Shown in pieces: positions 1 to 8,790 of a DNA stretch of 39,551 bases. Origin of the DNA: a virus; IMG/VR virus record IMGVR_UViG_3300027969_000201, positions 1-39,551 of that record; one strand, 5' to 3'. The notes under the pieces were generated by a model. It was not told the origin of the DNA. It searched no databases and saw only the letters and a list, made by a program, of their open reading frames with translations. The translations under genes and the position numbers were made by a program. Every line of letters begins with the position of its first letter. Within the stretch, counting starts at the first letter, position 1.

Positions 1-3000
1 GGGCGCACCCTTTAAGAATTGAGGCGAACTGTCCAATTGTGGATCAATGAACTTGCCCGGCAAACCCGCTCTTCTTACCACTGGAGGTGGTGGTGGAGGA
101 GGCGGAGGTGGTGGGGGCGGCGGCGGGGGAGGCGGCGGCGGAGGTGGAGGAGGGGGTGGCGGAGGTGGTGGTGGTGGTGGTGGTGGTGGTGGGGGAGGAG
201 GAGGGGGCAAAACAACAGGAGGCTCAACAATCACAGGAGGTTGAGTCACAGTTGTCAAAGGAGGTGTAACTGTAGTTGTAGGTGTAACTGTAGTTGTAGG
301 TGCAACAGTCGTTGGAGTAACAACCGTGGACAAGGGTGAAACAGTCGTGCTTGCTGGAGTAACTACGTTTGAAGGCGTAACCACATTTGAAGGGGTTACA
401 ACATTGGATGGTGTAACGACATTTGATGGCGTAACCACGTTTGACGGCGTGACAACATTTGAAGGCGTGACAACGTTAGACGGTGTAACTACATTTGAAG
501 GAGTCACAACATTTGAGGGTGTGACGACATTCGACGGTGTGTTTGTGGCAGTCGCGGCTTGAACAGCAACACTTGTTGCATCAGCTACGCTCATACCGTT
601 AGCCACAGCAACTTGCACTGCGGCGTCAATTGCAACAGTTGAAGGTGTCCCAGCTTGAACAGCGGCAGTTACGGCTGAAGTGACTGAATTGCTTACATTT
701 GCACCAGCATTTACAGACGCAGTCACAGCACTGTCCACAGCAGAGGCCGCGCTAACGCCAGAGTTGATCGCCGCCGTTACGGTTGGAGCAACTGCAGAAC
801 CTACATTCCCATTTGTTTTTGCCGTGTTATTGATTGCGGTGGTAATGGCTGTATTTACATCAGCACCAGCATTTAACGAATTACTGACACTTGTTGATGC
901 GGCGTTCGCTACAGAAGTTGCCGCCGCACTTGAAGCACCAGTAGATGGAGCTACAAAGCTAGTTGTAGTATCAACTCCTGTTGATGGCGCTTCAGCCATC
1001 GCAGTGATTGAAGTAGGCGAAGACAAAGATGCTGTGTCTGTTGCACCTGCGGTGCCTGCGGCGCTACCAAACGCCAACGATGCGGCAAGGCTTGCTGTTG
1101 CAAATTGGTTTTTTATCCCATCAAGAATAGATTTTTGGCTAGACGGATCTTGTGACATGAAGTCAATGGCTTCACTGCTGACTTGGTTTAAGCCTTGATT
1201 AGATGTGTCGCCGGGCTTTGCACCAAACTTTGCACCACTTGTCAGCAAAGACGTATCAGGCGACACCGCAGTACGATCAGCATCAGCAATCTGTTTGGTA
1301 TCTACACCACTTCCCGCTCTCGTAGCGGTAGAGATGCCACTAGAAGTTCCTACAGCGGCTGTCGTTGCAATGATGGTATCTTTGAGCGCTTTTTGGAAAT
1401 CATCAAACGAAGCGTCTTTGCTCAAACCAAACGAAGCAAATTTGTCCACACCAAATTGAGCAATTGTGGTCAACAACTCGGATGCGTTTTCATTAAGCAA
1501 ACCGCCGCCAGCTTTGGTTAAAGCATTGACAATCTCGGTTGCAGAGCCAGTGACTGGGATGCCCTTCATGATGGCCTTCATGCCGGGAATGCCCAACATC
1601 TCGCCAGCCACCTCAAGCGCAGTCATAGCCGCTGTGCGTTTTGCATTGTCTTCAACACTTAAACCAGCTTTGGCACCCTCAACCCACGAGTTGTTAGCCA
1701 CCACACCAGCGATGGTGGCAACGCCAGCCATAGGGCCACCAAGCGTCCACGCCACAGCAGACTCAATGCCTGAGGCCATACCACCAGCAACAACCTTCTC
1801 GTTTCCGACCAACTTAGACATCGATTTGTCTTTGTCGTTGACCAACAAGTCCTGAACTTTGGCAAAATTGTCTGTGTCTTGACCCATCAAGTCGCCCAAG
1901 AATTGAGCACCACGAACACCAAGACCTGCAATATCTGCGGCGGCAACATTGCCTGCAGATTTGGTTACGTCCAGAGCGGTTGGGATAAATCCCTTGTCAA
2001 AAGCTTTAAGTTCAGTAGTTCCAGCAGGAACAGCTACATCACCAGCCCCTGTGGGGTTCATTGTTGCGGTTTGCTTTAACAGTGTGTCAATGACTTTAAA
2101 TGTCATTGAATCTGCACCTTTTAACAATGTGGCTTTTTGTGCATCAGTAGCGTTAGCATATGTGTTAACGAACTGAGACATTTCATCTTTAGTCAAGTCC
2201 GCAGGATTAAACTCAGCACTACTCAAGTTTTTGTTTAACTTGTCAGTAACATAATTTGTGATTGTTGCGTTAGGAATTGTCGAGGTTGTTTTTGTGCCAG
2301 ATAAATCTGGTCGCTCTTCAGCGGTGGCAGTGCTGTAACTCTGACCATTCCATGTAAATGTTTTACCTGCTCCAAGACCTTCACGAGCAATTCTGAATGC
2401 TTCACTACGCGACGGCGCATTGGCAATGTTGCTGTTTAATTCTTCCGCTTTAACTCGGCTTAATTCTGTATTTACTTTGTTTTCTAAACCACCCACGTTG
2501 TAGGTTAGACCGCCATACGTGAATTGGGTTGCATTAGGATTTCGAGCTAAAGCCAGTTGTTGTGCTTCTTGTGGAGAGTCAGCATCAGCATTACCTACTG
2601 CCACAACGTCTGCCGCTTTACGTGCAGTAGCGGCATCTTGTGCGCCTTTTAAATCACCAAATTCAGTATCTTTTGCTACGGCTGTTGTTGTGGGCAATCC
2701 ACCAGTAGTGGTTGTATTTGCGGCAATCTTGTCAACTTCCTTCATGGCGTCCAAGGTTGCCTGTGTCTTAGTGTCAACACCGCCCAAATTAGAAGCTACG
2801 CCTGTAGTATCTCCAGCAACTTGAAGACCACTAGGTGGCGTGGTTGCATCTGCAACTGTGGTCAGGCCACTTTTTGTTGGAGTAAAGTAAGGAGAAACAA
2901 CTTGATCTGTTGTTGCATTCTTAACTTTTGCCACTTCAGCATTTGCGGCGGCAATAGCTGTGTTGATGACAATCTGATCCAATGGCTGACCTGAGATAGC

Positions 3001-4599
3001 ACCAGTCACGGCGTTGATAGCCATTTTCTTTTGTACAGGGGTCAGATCTTTGAAGCCATCAATATTGCCCATGAGTGCATCAACAGCTCCACTTGTGCCG
3101 CCAGCAACAGCACCCTTGAGCATAGCCGCACCAACATCTTGACCGCTCAGTAAAGCTGTACCGCCTGATACTGCGGCATTCTGAAACGAATTTGTCAGAG
3201 TCTTTGTAAGCTCTGGTGACAAGCCAAGATCTTTGATGAAGGATGTACCTTCTTTGAGCGCGTCAAGGCCGGGGATCTGCGCACCAGCATAGCTAATTGC
3301 GGCACTCTTGATCGCATCGCCAATATCTTCACCACTAAGCACCTTAACAGCCATGTTTGCGGCAATCTGCTCAGGGATAGACAAACCACCTGTTGCTACA
3401 GCCAACGCAATCTGACCAAGTGGGCCAAGATCGTCCATGATCTTTTTTAGATCATTAGAAGAATGAGCAGTGGTGTAAAAATACGGTTTGCCTTGTGCGT
3501 CAAATTGAACCTTGTAGGCGGTGTTTCCCTTACCTGCATAGGTTCCTGACCACGTTGCTGAGTCACCTCCGTCATAGTCTTTAATCAGAGCTTGACCAGT
3601 GATTTTGTTGCCAATGACTTTTTCTGTTCCAACAGGTGCAACGTAGGCAGTGCTATCGCTTCCAGCTTCTCCGCCATAAACAGTCTCAGTTTTAACTAAA
3701 CTCGGATCAACAGGATTTCCGTTTTGATCGGTGTAACCAATAATTTTTGGTGAGTAGAAAGTCTGGCCTTCACTGTCAGTTACCAATTCGCCTTGCCCAT
3801 ATACAGGCTGTACAGCAACATCTACTTTTTTATCAATCAATCCAACTTGATTGATGTCTGTGATACCAGCGGCGGCAAGCTGTTCAGCCATGTTCTTAGC
3901 ATTGGCTTCAGCAGAACCGAATCCCTCACCCTTCCACTTGGAGGTAAGACCTTGTCCAATAATTTGATCTGCTAATTTATCGGCAACAGTGGTGTCAATG
4001 TCGTAGTTTTGACCTTGAAGTTGAATTGTCTTTTTGTCTTCTTTGGTAGTATCTTGGACGCTGGAAAGACCGCTAACTGTAGATGTATCGACAGCTTCAG
4101 ACGTATCCAAACCACTGTATGCGGCTTCAACTTGCTCTGCAGTAATTCCAAGATCCGCCGCCGCAGTCAGTATGTCTGCCTTGCTTGCGTTTGGATCTGT
4201 AGCCAACGTATCTGCTAGCGCTTGGTTTACTTCTTCCTGCGTGTATGTTGTTTGCTGATCAGCAGAAGTATCTGTTAAGTTAGAAGTAACCTGTGATAAG
4301 CCACCCGTGACTGGAGCACTCGATGTGCCAGCAACAGTAGATGTGTCAGCGGAGGTGTCTTCAAGAACAGAATTTTTGTCAGCAACAACACTAGATAAAC
4401 CAGAAGGTGGTGCAACATAATTGTTGTAATAATTGCTTACTTCATCCGCACCAATGCTGTAGCGACTACCAATCATGTCAGCTAAACCAGCGTTGGCTTC
4501 TAACCCGCCAATACTTTGAACTACGGCGGCAACATCATCAGCCGTAGCATTAGGGTTTGCGTCAAACCACGCATCAACTTGATCTTGTGTTACTGCCAT
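1..4599 (-). CDS. Giant repeat-rich virion/ejection-type protein (partial, C-terminus off the window)
   Basis: The frame is open from ATG 4599 to base 1 (1533 codons, no stop seen), so the 3' end is missing. The first ~330 residues are acidic and Ser/Thr/Ala-rich. A motif TFTWNGQ lies at residues 747-753. An Ala/Gly-rich hydrophobic stretch at about 936-970 could cross or insert into a membrane. The C-terminal part is a stalk made of four 18-residue Ala/Val repeats (1268-1339), ten perfect TPSNVV hexapeptides (1354-1413), Thr/Pro-rich sequence, then 42 consecutive prolines (1465-1506). I recognise no enzyme domain. Size, membrane-active-looking middle and position after the neck genes suggest an internal virion or DNA-ejection protein (T7 gp15/gp16 analogue), but this is inference. 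A fibre-like or surface stalk role is the alternative. It starts 2 bases after the stop of the preceding 77-residue gene. Confidence 0.75.
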   Translation of the reverse strand, partial: MAVTQDQVDAWFDANPNATADDVAAVVQSIGGLEANAGLADMIGSRYSIGADEVSNYYNNYVAPPSGLSSVVADKNSVLEDTSADTSTVAGTSSAPVTGGLSQVTSNLTDTSADQQTTYTQEEVNQALADTLATDPNASKADILTAAADLGITAEQVEAAYSGLDTSEAVDTSTVSGLSSVQDTTKEDKKTIQLQGQNYDIDTTVADKLADQIIGQGLTSKWKGEGFGSAEANAKNMAEQLAAAGITDINQVGLIDKKVDVAVQPVYGQGELVTDSEGQTFYSPKIIGYTDQNGNPVDPSLVKTETVYGGEAGSDSTAYVAPVGTEKVIGNKITGQALIKDYDGGDSATWSGTYAGKGNTAYKVQFDAQGKPYFYTTAHSSNDLKKIMDDLGPLGQIALAVATGGLSIPEQIAANMAVKVLSGEDIGDAIKSAAISYAGAQIPGLDALKEGTSFIKDLGLSPELTKTLTNSFQNAAVSGGTALLSGQDVGAAMLKGAVAGGTSGAVDALMGNIDGFKDLTPVQKKMAINAVTGAISGQPLDQIVINTAIAAANAEVAKVKNATTDQVVSPYFTPTKSGLTTVADATTPPSGLQVAGDTTGVASNLGGVDTKTQATLDAMKEVDKIAANTTTTGGLPTTTAVAKDTEFGDLKGAQDAATARKAADVVAVGNADADSPQEAQQLALARNPNATQFTYGGLTYNVGGLENKVNTELSRVKAEELNSNIANAPSRSEAFRIAREGLGAGKTFTWNGQSYSTATAEERPDLSGTKTTSTIPNATITNYVTDKLNKNLSSAEFNPADLTKDEMSQFVNTYANATDAQKATLLKGADSMTFKVIDTLLKQTATMNPTGAGDVAVPAGTTELKAFDKGFIPTALDVTKSAGNVAAADIAGLGVRGAQFLGDLMGQDTDNFAKVQDLLVNDKDKSMSKLVGNEKVVAGGMASGIESAVAWTLGGPMAGVATIAGVVANNSWVEGAKAGLSVEDNAKRTAAMTALEVAGEMLGIPGMKAIMKGIPVTGSATEIVNALTKAGGGLLNENASELLTTIAQFGVDKFASFGLSKDASFDDFQKALKDTIIATTAAVGTSSGISTATRAGSGVDTKQIADADRTAVSPDTSLLTSGAKFGAKPGDTSNQGLNQVSSEAIDFMSQDPSSQKSILDGIKNQFATASLAASLAFGSAAGTAGATDTASLSSPTSITAMAEAPSTGVDTTTSFVAPSTGASSAAATSVANAASTSVSNSLNAGADVNTAITTAINNTAKTNGNVGSAVAPTVTAAINSGVSAASAVDSAVTASVNAGANVSNSVTSAVTAAVQAGTPSTVAIDAAVQVAVANGMSVADATSVAVQAATATNTPSNVVTPSNVVTPSNVVTPSNVVTPSNVVTPSNVVTPSNVVTPSNVVTPSNVVTPSNVVTPASTTVSPLSTVVTPTTVAPTTTVTPTTTVTPPLTTVTQPPVIVEPPVVLPPPPPPPPPPPPPPPPPPPPPPPPPPPPPPPPPPPPPPPPPPVVRRAGLPGKFIDPQLDSSPQFLKGAP
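82..207 (-). repeat. Run of 42 consecutive proline codons
   Basis: Codons from 207 down to 82 are all CCN in the open frame of the giant gene, giving 42 uninterrupted prolines. They are flanked by Glu-Pro-Pro-Val-Val-Leu on the N-terminal side and Val-Val-Arg-Arg on the C-terminal side. All four proline codons are used, with a CCA/CCT-rich core (186-160). Confidence 0.9.
361..540 (-). repeat. Ten tandem TPSNVV hexapeptide repeats
   Basis: Ten contiguous 18-base units encode TPSNVV without a single amino-acid change, while the DNA units differ at synonymous third positions (for example ACACCGTCGAATGTCGTC against ACTCCTTCAAATGTAGTT). They are in frame with the giant gene and abut the 18-residue repeats. 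Confidence 0.95.
541..798 (-). repeat. Four in-frame 18-residue Ala/Val repeats plus a partial fifth
   Basis: Residues 1268-1353 of the giant protein form units of the pattern x-A-V-x-x-A-V-x-A-x-V-x-A-G-x-x-x-x: 1268-1285, 1286-1303, 1304-1321, 1322-1339, and a shortened fifth unit to 1353. The period of 18 is compatible with an extended helical or coiled stalk. Confidence 0.7.
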
Positions 4600-4601
4600 T
4601 T

Positions 4602-4835
4602 TTATCCTGCCAAGCTCATAATGCCAACCATTTGTTCTGCCCAGTCTTGCCATGTCTCGCACATGCGCTGATCAGGAATAGCTGATTGACCAAAAAGTCC
4701 AATACCGTTAATACCATCGACCCAGTCGCGCCATCTCTCTTCTGGGACTGTACCAATGTCATTGGACGAAAACAATTCCGCCATAAGACTGCAGTACAGA
4801 TCCCATTCCATGTTGCGAGGATCGTAGGTGACCAT
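4602..4835 (-). CDS. Small conserved-type phage protein, 77 aa
   Basis: The protein is acidic and Trp-rich (WRDWVDGINGIG, TWQDWAEQMVG) with no membrane segment or signal peptide. Its ATG overlaps the stop of the gp10/nozzle-like gene (TAATG), and it ends 2 bases before the giant gene starts, so the three are probably translationally coupled. Small proteins of this look occur next to neck genes in freshwater phage contigs, but I know no function. A minor tail component or chaperone for the giant downstream protein would fit its place. Confidence 0.75.
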   Translation of the reverse strand: MVTYDPRNMEWDLYCSLMAELFSSNDIGTVPEERWRDWVDGINGIGLFGQSAIPDQRMCETWQDWAEQMVGIMSLAG

Positions 4836-6823
4836 TATGGGTTACCTGTAGAACGCTCGTCGCCCATGTCGGCACTTATAAGAATCCTACCCATGAAGTA
4901 ATCGCCATTGAATGTGTTTGATTCAAACTTTAAACGCAGTTCACGACGTTGTTCACGCATGTCAATTTTAAGGGTTGTATTGTCAAATACATAAGCGTCA
5001 GAGATTTCATCTACGTCATCTGCGTAGCCTCTACCAATCACGAACAAACTCATGTCGCCGTTTTGTACAAAGTCAGGTTCAACACGCTCGACACGTAGCC
5101 AACGGTTGTCGCCTGAGAGCTGGGGGTTGCCCGGCCCACCCGTGACCCAACCCAAGTTATTTGTCTCAAACGATGAGCGAATAGCATTCACGTTCGTCAA
5201 GTACACCTCGTCCACACCAGTCTCGTGTTGCCACAAGGTGTAGTTGCCCTCTGAGTTCTGTACGTTACCGCCCCAAATAGGTTTGCGGAACACTTCGGAG
5301 AACGTGCCTGCAGAGCGCTGTGCGCCGGGCGACTCGCCTGCGTCATACCAAATCTTGTCACGCACGTTGTAGATGATCGCGTCCGTGCATTCCGTGGCAT
5401 CCCCTCTTGGATAGAACCACCAAATCTCACCCCAACGAGGAACCTTTGTACACCACACCTTTTGGCGCTGTGCATAGTTCAAGTTGTCAAAAAAGTGGTT
5501 TTGGTTTGCAGTATTGGGGATCTCTTGAACAACACCGTTGTACATCAAGAAACGATCCACTGCACACCAGTAGAAAATGCCGTCGTACTCGATCACGCAT
5601 TGACTGGACATGATGGAGGTCTGGCTTGTCAGTAGGTCATACTTCCAATAGAAGTTGATCCCATTGACGGTGCTAGGGGTGTATGTCACGCGAATCAGGG
5701 AGTCCAATGACCAGAACAGACCTGCCGGCGAAGTTGTACCGCCACGCAACGGTAGTCCTTTGACGATCTTACCTGTGGCAACGTTGTTCGCATTAGCATC
5801 CGCAGATACCCAATTTGAGAAGTCCCCAGCGGCTGAGTTCTGGATCAAACCGTTGTTACCGTAGACAAACAAATAAGGGTGCATCATGACAACACCACCA
5901 GATACGGAAATGTTGTTGTCAAACGTAACTGTGACGGTTCCAGTCGTCATTGCGGCTGAAGTTGTCAGCGTAGTTGTTGCACTGCCTGAGAAGGCCACAC
6001 TAGTACCCACAGCACCGACTGTCTGCGTGTTATTGACGGTGTAGGTACCTATCCCCCCAATACCCGTTCCACGCGCTGTAATCGTCGTATTTGCAACAAC
6101 ACCAATTCCAACACCGCCAATGATGGTTTGACCTACTGTCAATGACCCGTCGTTAGCGGCGGTAACGGTCAATGTGGTGCCAACAATATACCCAGAGAAA
6201 GTTACGTTTGCAGTAACGTTTGTGTTGGTGATTGTGGTGCCTGCCGTGATACCAGTCCCAGAGATTGTTTGACCATTACCCACCAAATAGTTGGCACCAT
6301 TGAGGATGATGGTAGATCCGTTCAGATAGCTACTTGCAACAGTGAACACGCCAACTGGAGCCAGTGTTGTTCCTGTGAAGTCACCAATCAATGGTTTTGT
6401 GTTGACGGTGGAGTCAATTGCCGCCAAGTTTTGACCGGGGTGTGCAATCAAGTTATTAACCGCACCGCCAGATGAGTCATAACCAATGTCAAACTGCCAC
6501 AGATTATTGGCGTTTGTTGTAAACCCTGACAGCGTGAAATCAACTGGGCCAAACCCAATACCGTCATCGTTATCGGTTGTCCACTGCTGAAGGCCATCAT
6601 AAAAACCTGCAACCACGTAGTTCAGACCGTCTTCGGACGTCATGGTCATGCCACGAGGAATACTTTCAGCGTTTAAGAATACGCCCTTGTATCCACCCAT
6701 CTTGCGTGGCAAAGCATTCTGAAAGCGAACCCATTCACCGTCCACATAAGTAGAGGCGGCAAACAGGGTGCCGTCCCGTTGGATGCCGGGCTTTACCTGA
6801 AGTTGTATGACCTTCGCTGTCAT
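4835..6823 (-). CDS. Tail nozzle / packaged-DNA stabilisation-like protein (P22 gp10 type), 662 aa
   Basis: The N-terminus (about 5-47) has the pattern typical of podoviral neck or stabilisation proteins: VKPGIQRDGT, then YVDGEWVRFQNALPRKMGGYKG. Residues 310-500 contain Trp/Tyr-rich blade-like repeats (FWSLDSLIRV, FYWKYDLL, IFYWCAVDRFLMYNG, WGEIWWFYPRG, KIWYDAG), consistent with the beta-propeller core of P22 gp10-like or SU10 nozzle-like proteins. Residues about 208-272 are a Thr/Gly-rich beta module that interrupts the family-like sequence and also occurs in the 325-residue protein at 23837-24814. The protein probably closes the portal channel and joins the tail. The family call rests on pattern only. 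Confidence 0.65.
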   Translation of the reverse strand: MTAKVIQLQVKPGIQRDGTLFAASTYVDGEWVRFQNALPRKMGGYKGVFLNAESIPRGMTMTSEDGLNYVVAGFYDGLQQWTTDNDDGIGFGPVDFTLSGFTTNANNLWQFDIGYDSSGGAVNNLIAHPGQNLAAIDSTVNTKPLIGDFTGTTLAPVGVFTVASSYLNGSTIILNGANYLVGNGQTISGTGITAGTTITNTNVTANVTFSGYIVGTTLTVTAANDGSLTVGQTIIGGVGIGVVANTTITARGTGIGGIGTYTVNNTQTVGAVGTSVAFSGSATTTLTTSAAMTTGTVTVTFDNNISVSGGVVMMHPYLFVYGNNGLIQNSAAGDFSNWVSADANANNVATGKIVKGLPLRGGTTSPAGLFWSLDSLIRVTYTPSTVNGINFYWKYDLLTSQTSIMSSQCVIEYDGIFYWCAVDRFLMYNGVVQEIPNTANQNHFFDNLNYAQRQKVWCTKVPRWGEIWWFYPRGDATECTDAIIYNVRDKIWYDAGESPGAQRSAGTFSEVFRKPIWGGNVQNSEGNYTLWQHETGVDEVYLTNVNAIRSSFETNNLGWVTGGPGNPQLSGDNRWLRVERVEPDFVQNGDMSLFVIGRGYADDVDEISDAYVFDNTTLKIDMREQRRELRLKFESNTFNGDYFMGRILISADMGDERSTGNP

Positions 6824-8089
6824 TTAGAAAGTTCCGCCAAAAATACCAGTCGTAGCAGTTATTGTTGTACCTGAAATTGCATTTGTAACCGCCAACCCCG
6901 TAGAACTCAATGTCATGCCATTGGTTGCGTTAACTGCAAAGCCAATTTGATTAGATGCAGGCAAATACAAACCAGTTGTCGTACTTCCTGTGAAGTTCAA
7001 AGATGGCGCTAGGACTGAACCTGCCGCCAGTGTTGCTGACGAGAACGTACTTGATGAGTTGGACGTAGCACTGTAAACATTTGTACCATCGCAAACAACA
7101 AACGCTACTTGACCTTGGTTCACAACAAGAGTTGCTCCACCAACTACAGCCGTTTTAAACGTAAGCGTAAATGCGCCTGACGTATCATTTTGCAAAGAGT
7201 ACAGTTGAACTGTAGAAGGCAAAACAACAATCTGATTCGATGTTAGAACACCCGAATACTCTTGAATAATGTTTGCCCCTTGAGCCGCTGTAAGCGTCAA
7301 AGTACCACCAGTTACCACTTGGGCTAACTGAGTAAACGCAAAGGTGTTTGATCGACCATATGCATAGGTGCTGTAACCTGTAGTTCCATTTGAAACAATC
7401 ACCAAAGACTCAGTCAACTGTAGCTGTTGGTTTGCGTTGCCGTCAATTGTGTCTGTACCTACAGGTGTAAGGGTCAGAATACCACTGCCACTGTTTCGAA
7501 TAATGGTGAACCAATTGTTTCCAACAGTAGCGGCGGAAGGGAGCGTAAACGATCCAACTCCGCTAGTCCACACGTTGAATTGAGCACGGTCTGTTGCATC
7601 GAGAACTGCACTGCTGAAATAGTTTGTGACGTTGTAGGCTTGATTCAATGTCAGCCCACTTGCCAACAAGCCATAACCTGCCAAGGCACTAGCATTTGCA
7701 GAAGATGTTCCTGCGCCAAAAACAACTGTTTGCCACACACCGTTTGTTGTGGAGTTGTTGGTCAAAAATATGAACTGAGAGATGCCTGAAGCAACCGCAA
7801 TGATCGTATTTCCACTGTAGTCCGTTACAGTAAAAGTATTAGATCCAGTGTTACGAACGATCAATGATTGACCAGTGGAAACCTGTGAAGCAGGAGGTAG
7901 CTCAAGCAACCATCCTGTAGCAGTTCCAGATGATGTAGCAGTTACGTCAATGATGGAACTTGCAGGTGTTGCATCGTTGCCGTTGATAGGCCATTCAAGC
8001 TGAAGGTTAGCCGTCAGAGATATGGACTCGTAACTGACCTGAGACGGTGAAATCGTCTGACCTGAAAAGGGGTTTACATATGATGTCAT
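6824..8089 (-). CDS. Tail fibre / spike-like structural protein, 421 aa
   Basis: The sequence is rich in Ser, Thr, Gly and Asn with repeated short beta-strand patterns (SLIVRNTGSNTFTVTDYSGN, NNWFTIIRNSGSGILTL), typical of phage fibre or spike shafts. The C-terminal segment (FTGSTTTGLYLPASNQIGF, NGMTLSSTGLAV) matches the style of fibre tails, and it ends GIFGGTF, echoed by the 97-residue fibre protein at 17012-17305. I chose ATG 8089 rather than the TTG two codons upstream; it lies two bases after the stop of the preceding adaptor gene. No enzymatic motif is visible. It probably sits in the tail near the neck proteins encoded on both sides. Confidence 0.7.
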   Translation of the reverse strand: MTSYVNPFSGQTISPSQVSYESISLTANLQLEWPINGNDATPASSIIDVTATSSGTATGWLLELPPASQVSTGQSLIVRNTGSNTFTVTDYSGNTIIAVASGISQFIFLTNNSTTNGVWQTVVFGAGTSSANASALAGYGLLASGLTLNQAYNVTNYFSSAVLDATDRAQFNVWTSGVGSFTLPSAATVGNNWFTIIRNSGSGILTLTPVGTDTIDGNANQQLQLTESLVIVSNGTTGYSTYAYGRSNTFAFTQLAQVVTGGTLTLTAAQGANIIQEYSGVLTSNQIVVLPSTVQLYSLQNDTSGAFTLTFKTAVVGGATLVVNQGQVAFVVCDGTNVYSATSNSSSTFSSATLAAGSVLAPSLNFTGSTTTGLYLPASNQIGFAVNATNGMTLSSTGLAVTNAISGTTITATTGIFGGTF

Positions 8090-8091
8090 GA

Positions 8092-8733
8092 TCAATTATC
8101 CACGGCAATAGCTGAACGATCTGCGACACGCAGGGTATCTTCAGTTTTAAGGGCGGCTAAAGCTTCGTCAAACATTTGTTTCCAAAGCGCCAAACGCGCA
8201 TCATTCTTGAGGAACGGCGCAGTCTGTTTTAATGTGCCAAACAGCATGGCATTGGGTGCATTCTGAGTCAGCCAATTTGTTTGAGCCGAAGACGACAACG
8301 GCTGTAAACGTGTGTAGCAAAGTGCTTCAAAAGCATAGGCTTGATTCGGTGTAGGAGCTACAATCCAATGCTCATAATCGTAGTCAGCGTAATACAAGGG
8401 TATACCTGTCGCTGTGACGTCCTGAGCATATGCGTTCAGATACTCCAATTTGCGAAGTAGTATGGGTTGCTTTGAACCTTCATTGGAAAGCGTCATTGAC
8501 ACTGTTTTACGCCAACGAGCAGGCTTGGCAATGACTGCATTACCAATGTTCATGGTAGCGTCTACCACTTCCATTTGACCCAAAGTCTTGATGTACTGGG
8601 CAATTTCAAACTCGCACAGCGTGATAAATGTCGGGATTGCTTCGACTACGGCGGCGTCTCTACGCTCCAGATACTGAAGCACCGTACTCGTCAGCGAGTC
8701 GTATGTCATTACCCAAGATGGAGTTGTTGCCAT
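8092..8733 (-). CDS. Head-tail adaptor protein (SU10/phiEco32-like), 213 aa
   Basis: The helical N-terminus (YDSLTSTVLQYLERRD, then FITLCEFEIAQYIKTLGQ) followed by a central beta part (residues about 70-130) and a helical C-terminus is the pattern of phage adaptor proteins that form the ring under the portal, as in SU10. Its place just before the fibre and nozzle-like genes agrees. A second connector-type protein is encoded far away (19932-21005), so the neck may have two rings. Ribosome site AGAGAAGATAAAATG precedes the start. Confidence 0.65.
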   Translation of the reverse strand: MATTPSWVMTYDSLTSTVLQYLERRDAAVVEAIPTFITLCEFEIAQYIKTLGQMEVVDATMNIGNAVIAKPARWRKTVSMTLSNEGSKQPILLRKLEYLNAYAQDVTATGIPLYYADYDYEHWIVAPTPNQAYAFEALCYTRLQPLSSSAQTNWLTQNAPNAMLFGTLKQTAPFLKNDARLALWKQMFDEALAALKTEDTLRVADRSAIAVDN

Positions 8734-8790
8734 TTTATCTTCTCTGAGTTCGTTTATTCATTTTAGTCTGCCTTTTAGCTTGTGACAAGG

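Noticed and set aside
47-244. Plus-strand frame encoding a poly-glycine peptide
   Set aside because: It is antisense to the proline run of the giant minus-strand gene, whose frame is open for 1533 codons; all other genes are on the minus strand.
361-540. Possible CRISPR array or direct-repeat origin
   Set aside because: Units are contiguous 18-mers without spacers, in frame, and vary only at synonymous sites.
8735-8761. Eight-codon frame MNKRTQRR before the 213-residue adaptor gene
   Set aside because: Too short to support as a gene or leader; no attenuator structure is seen.
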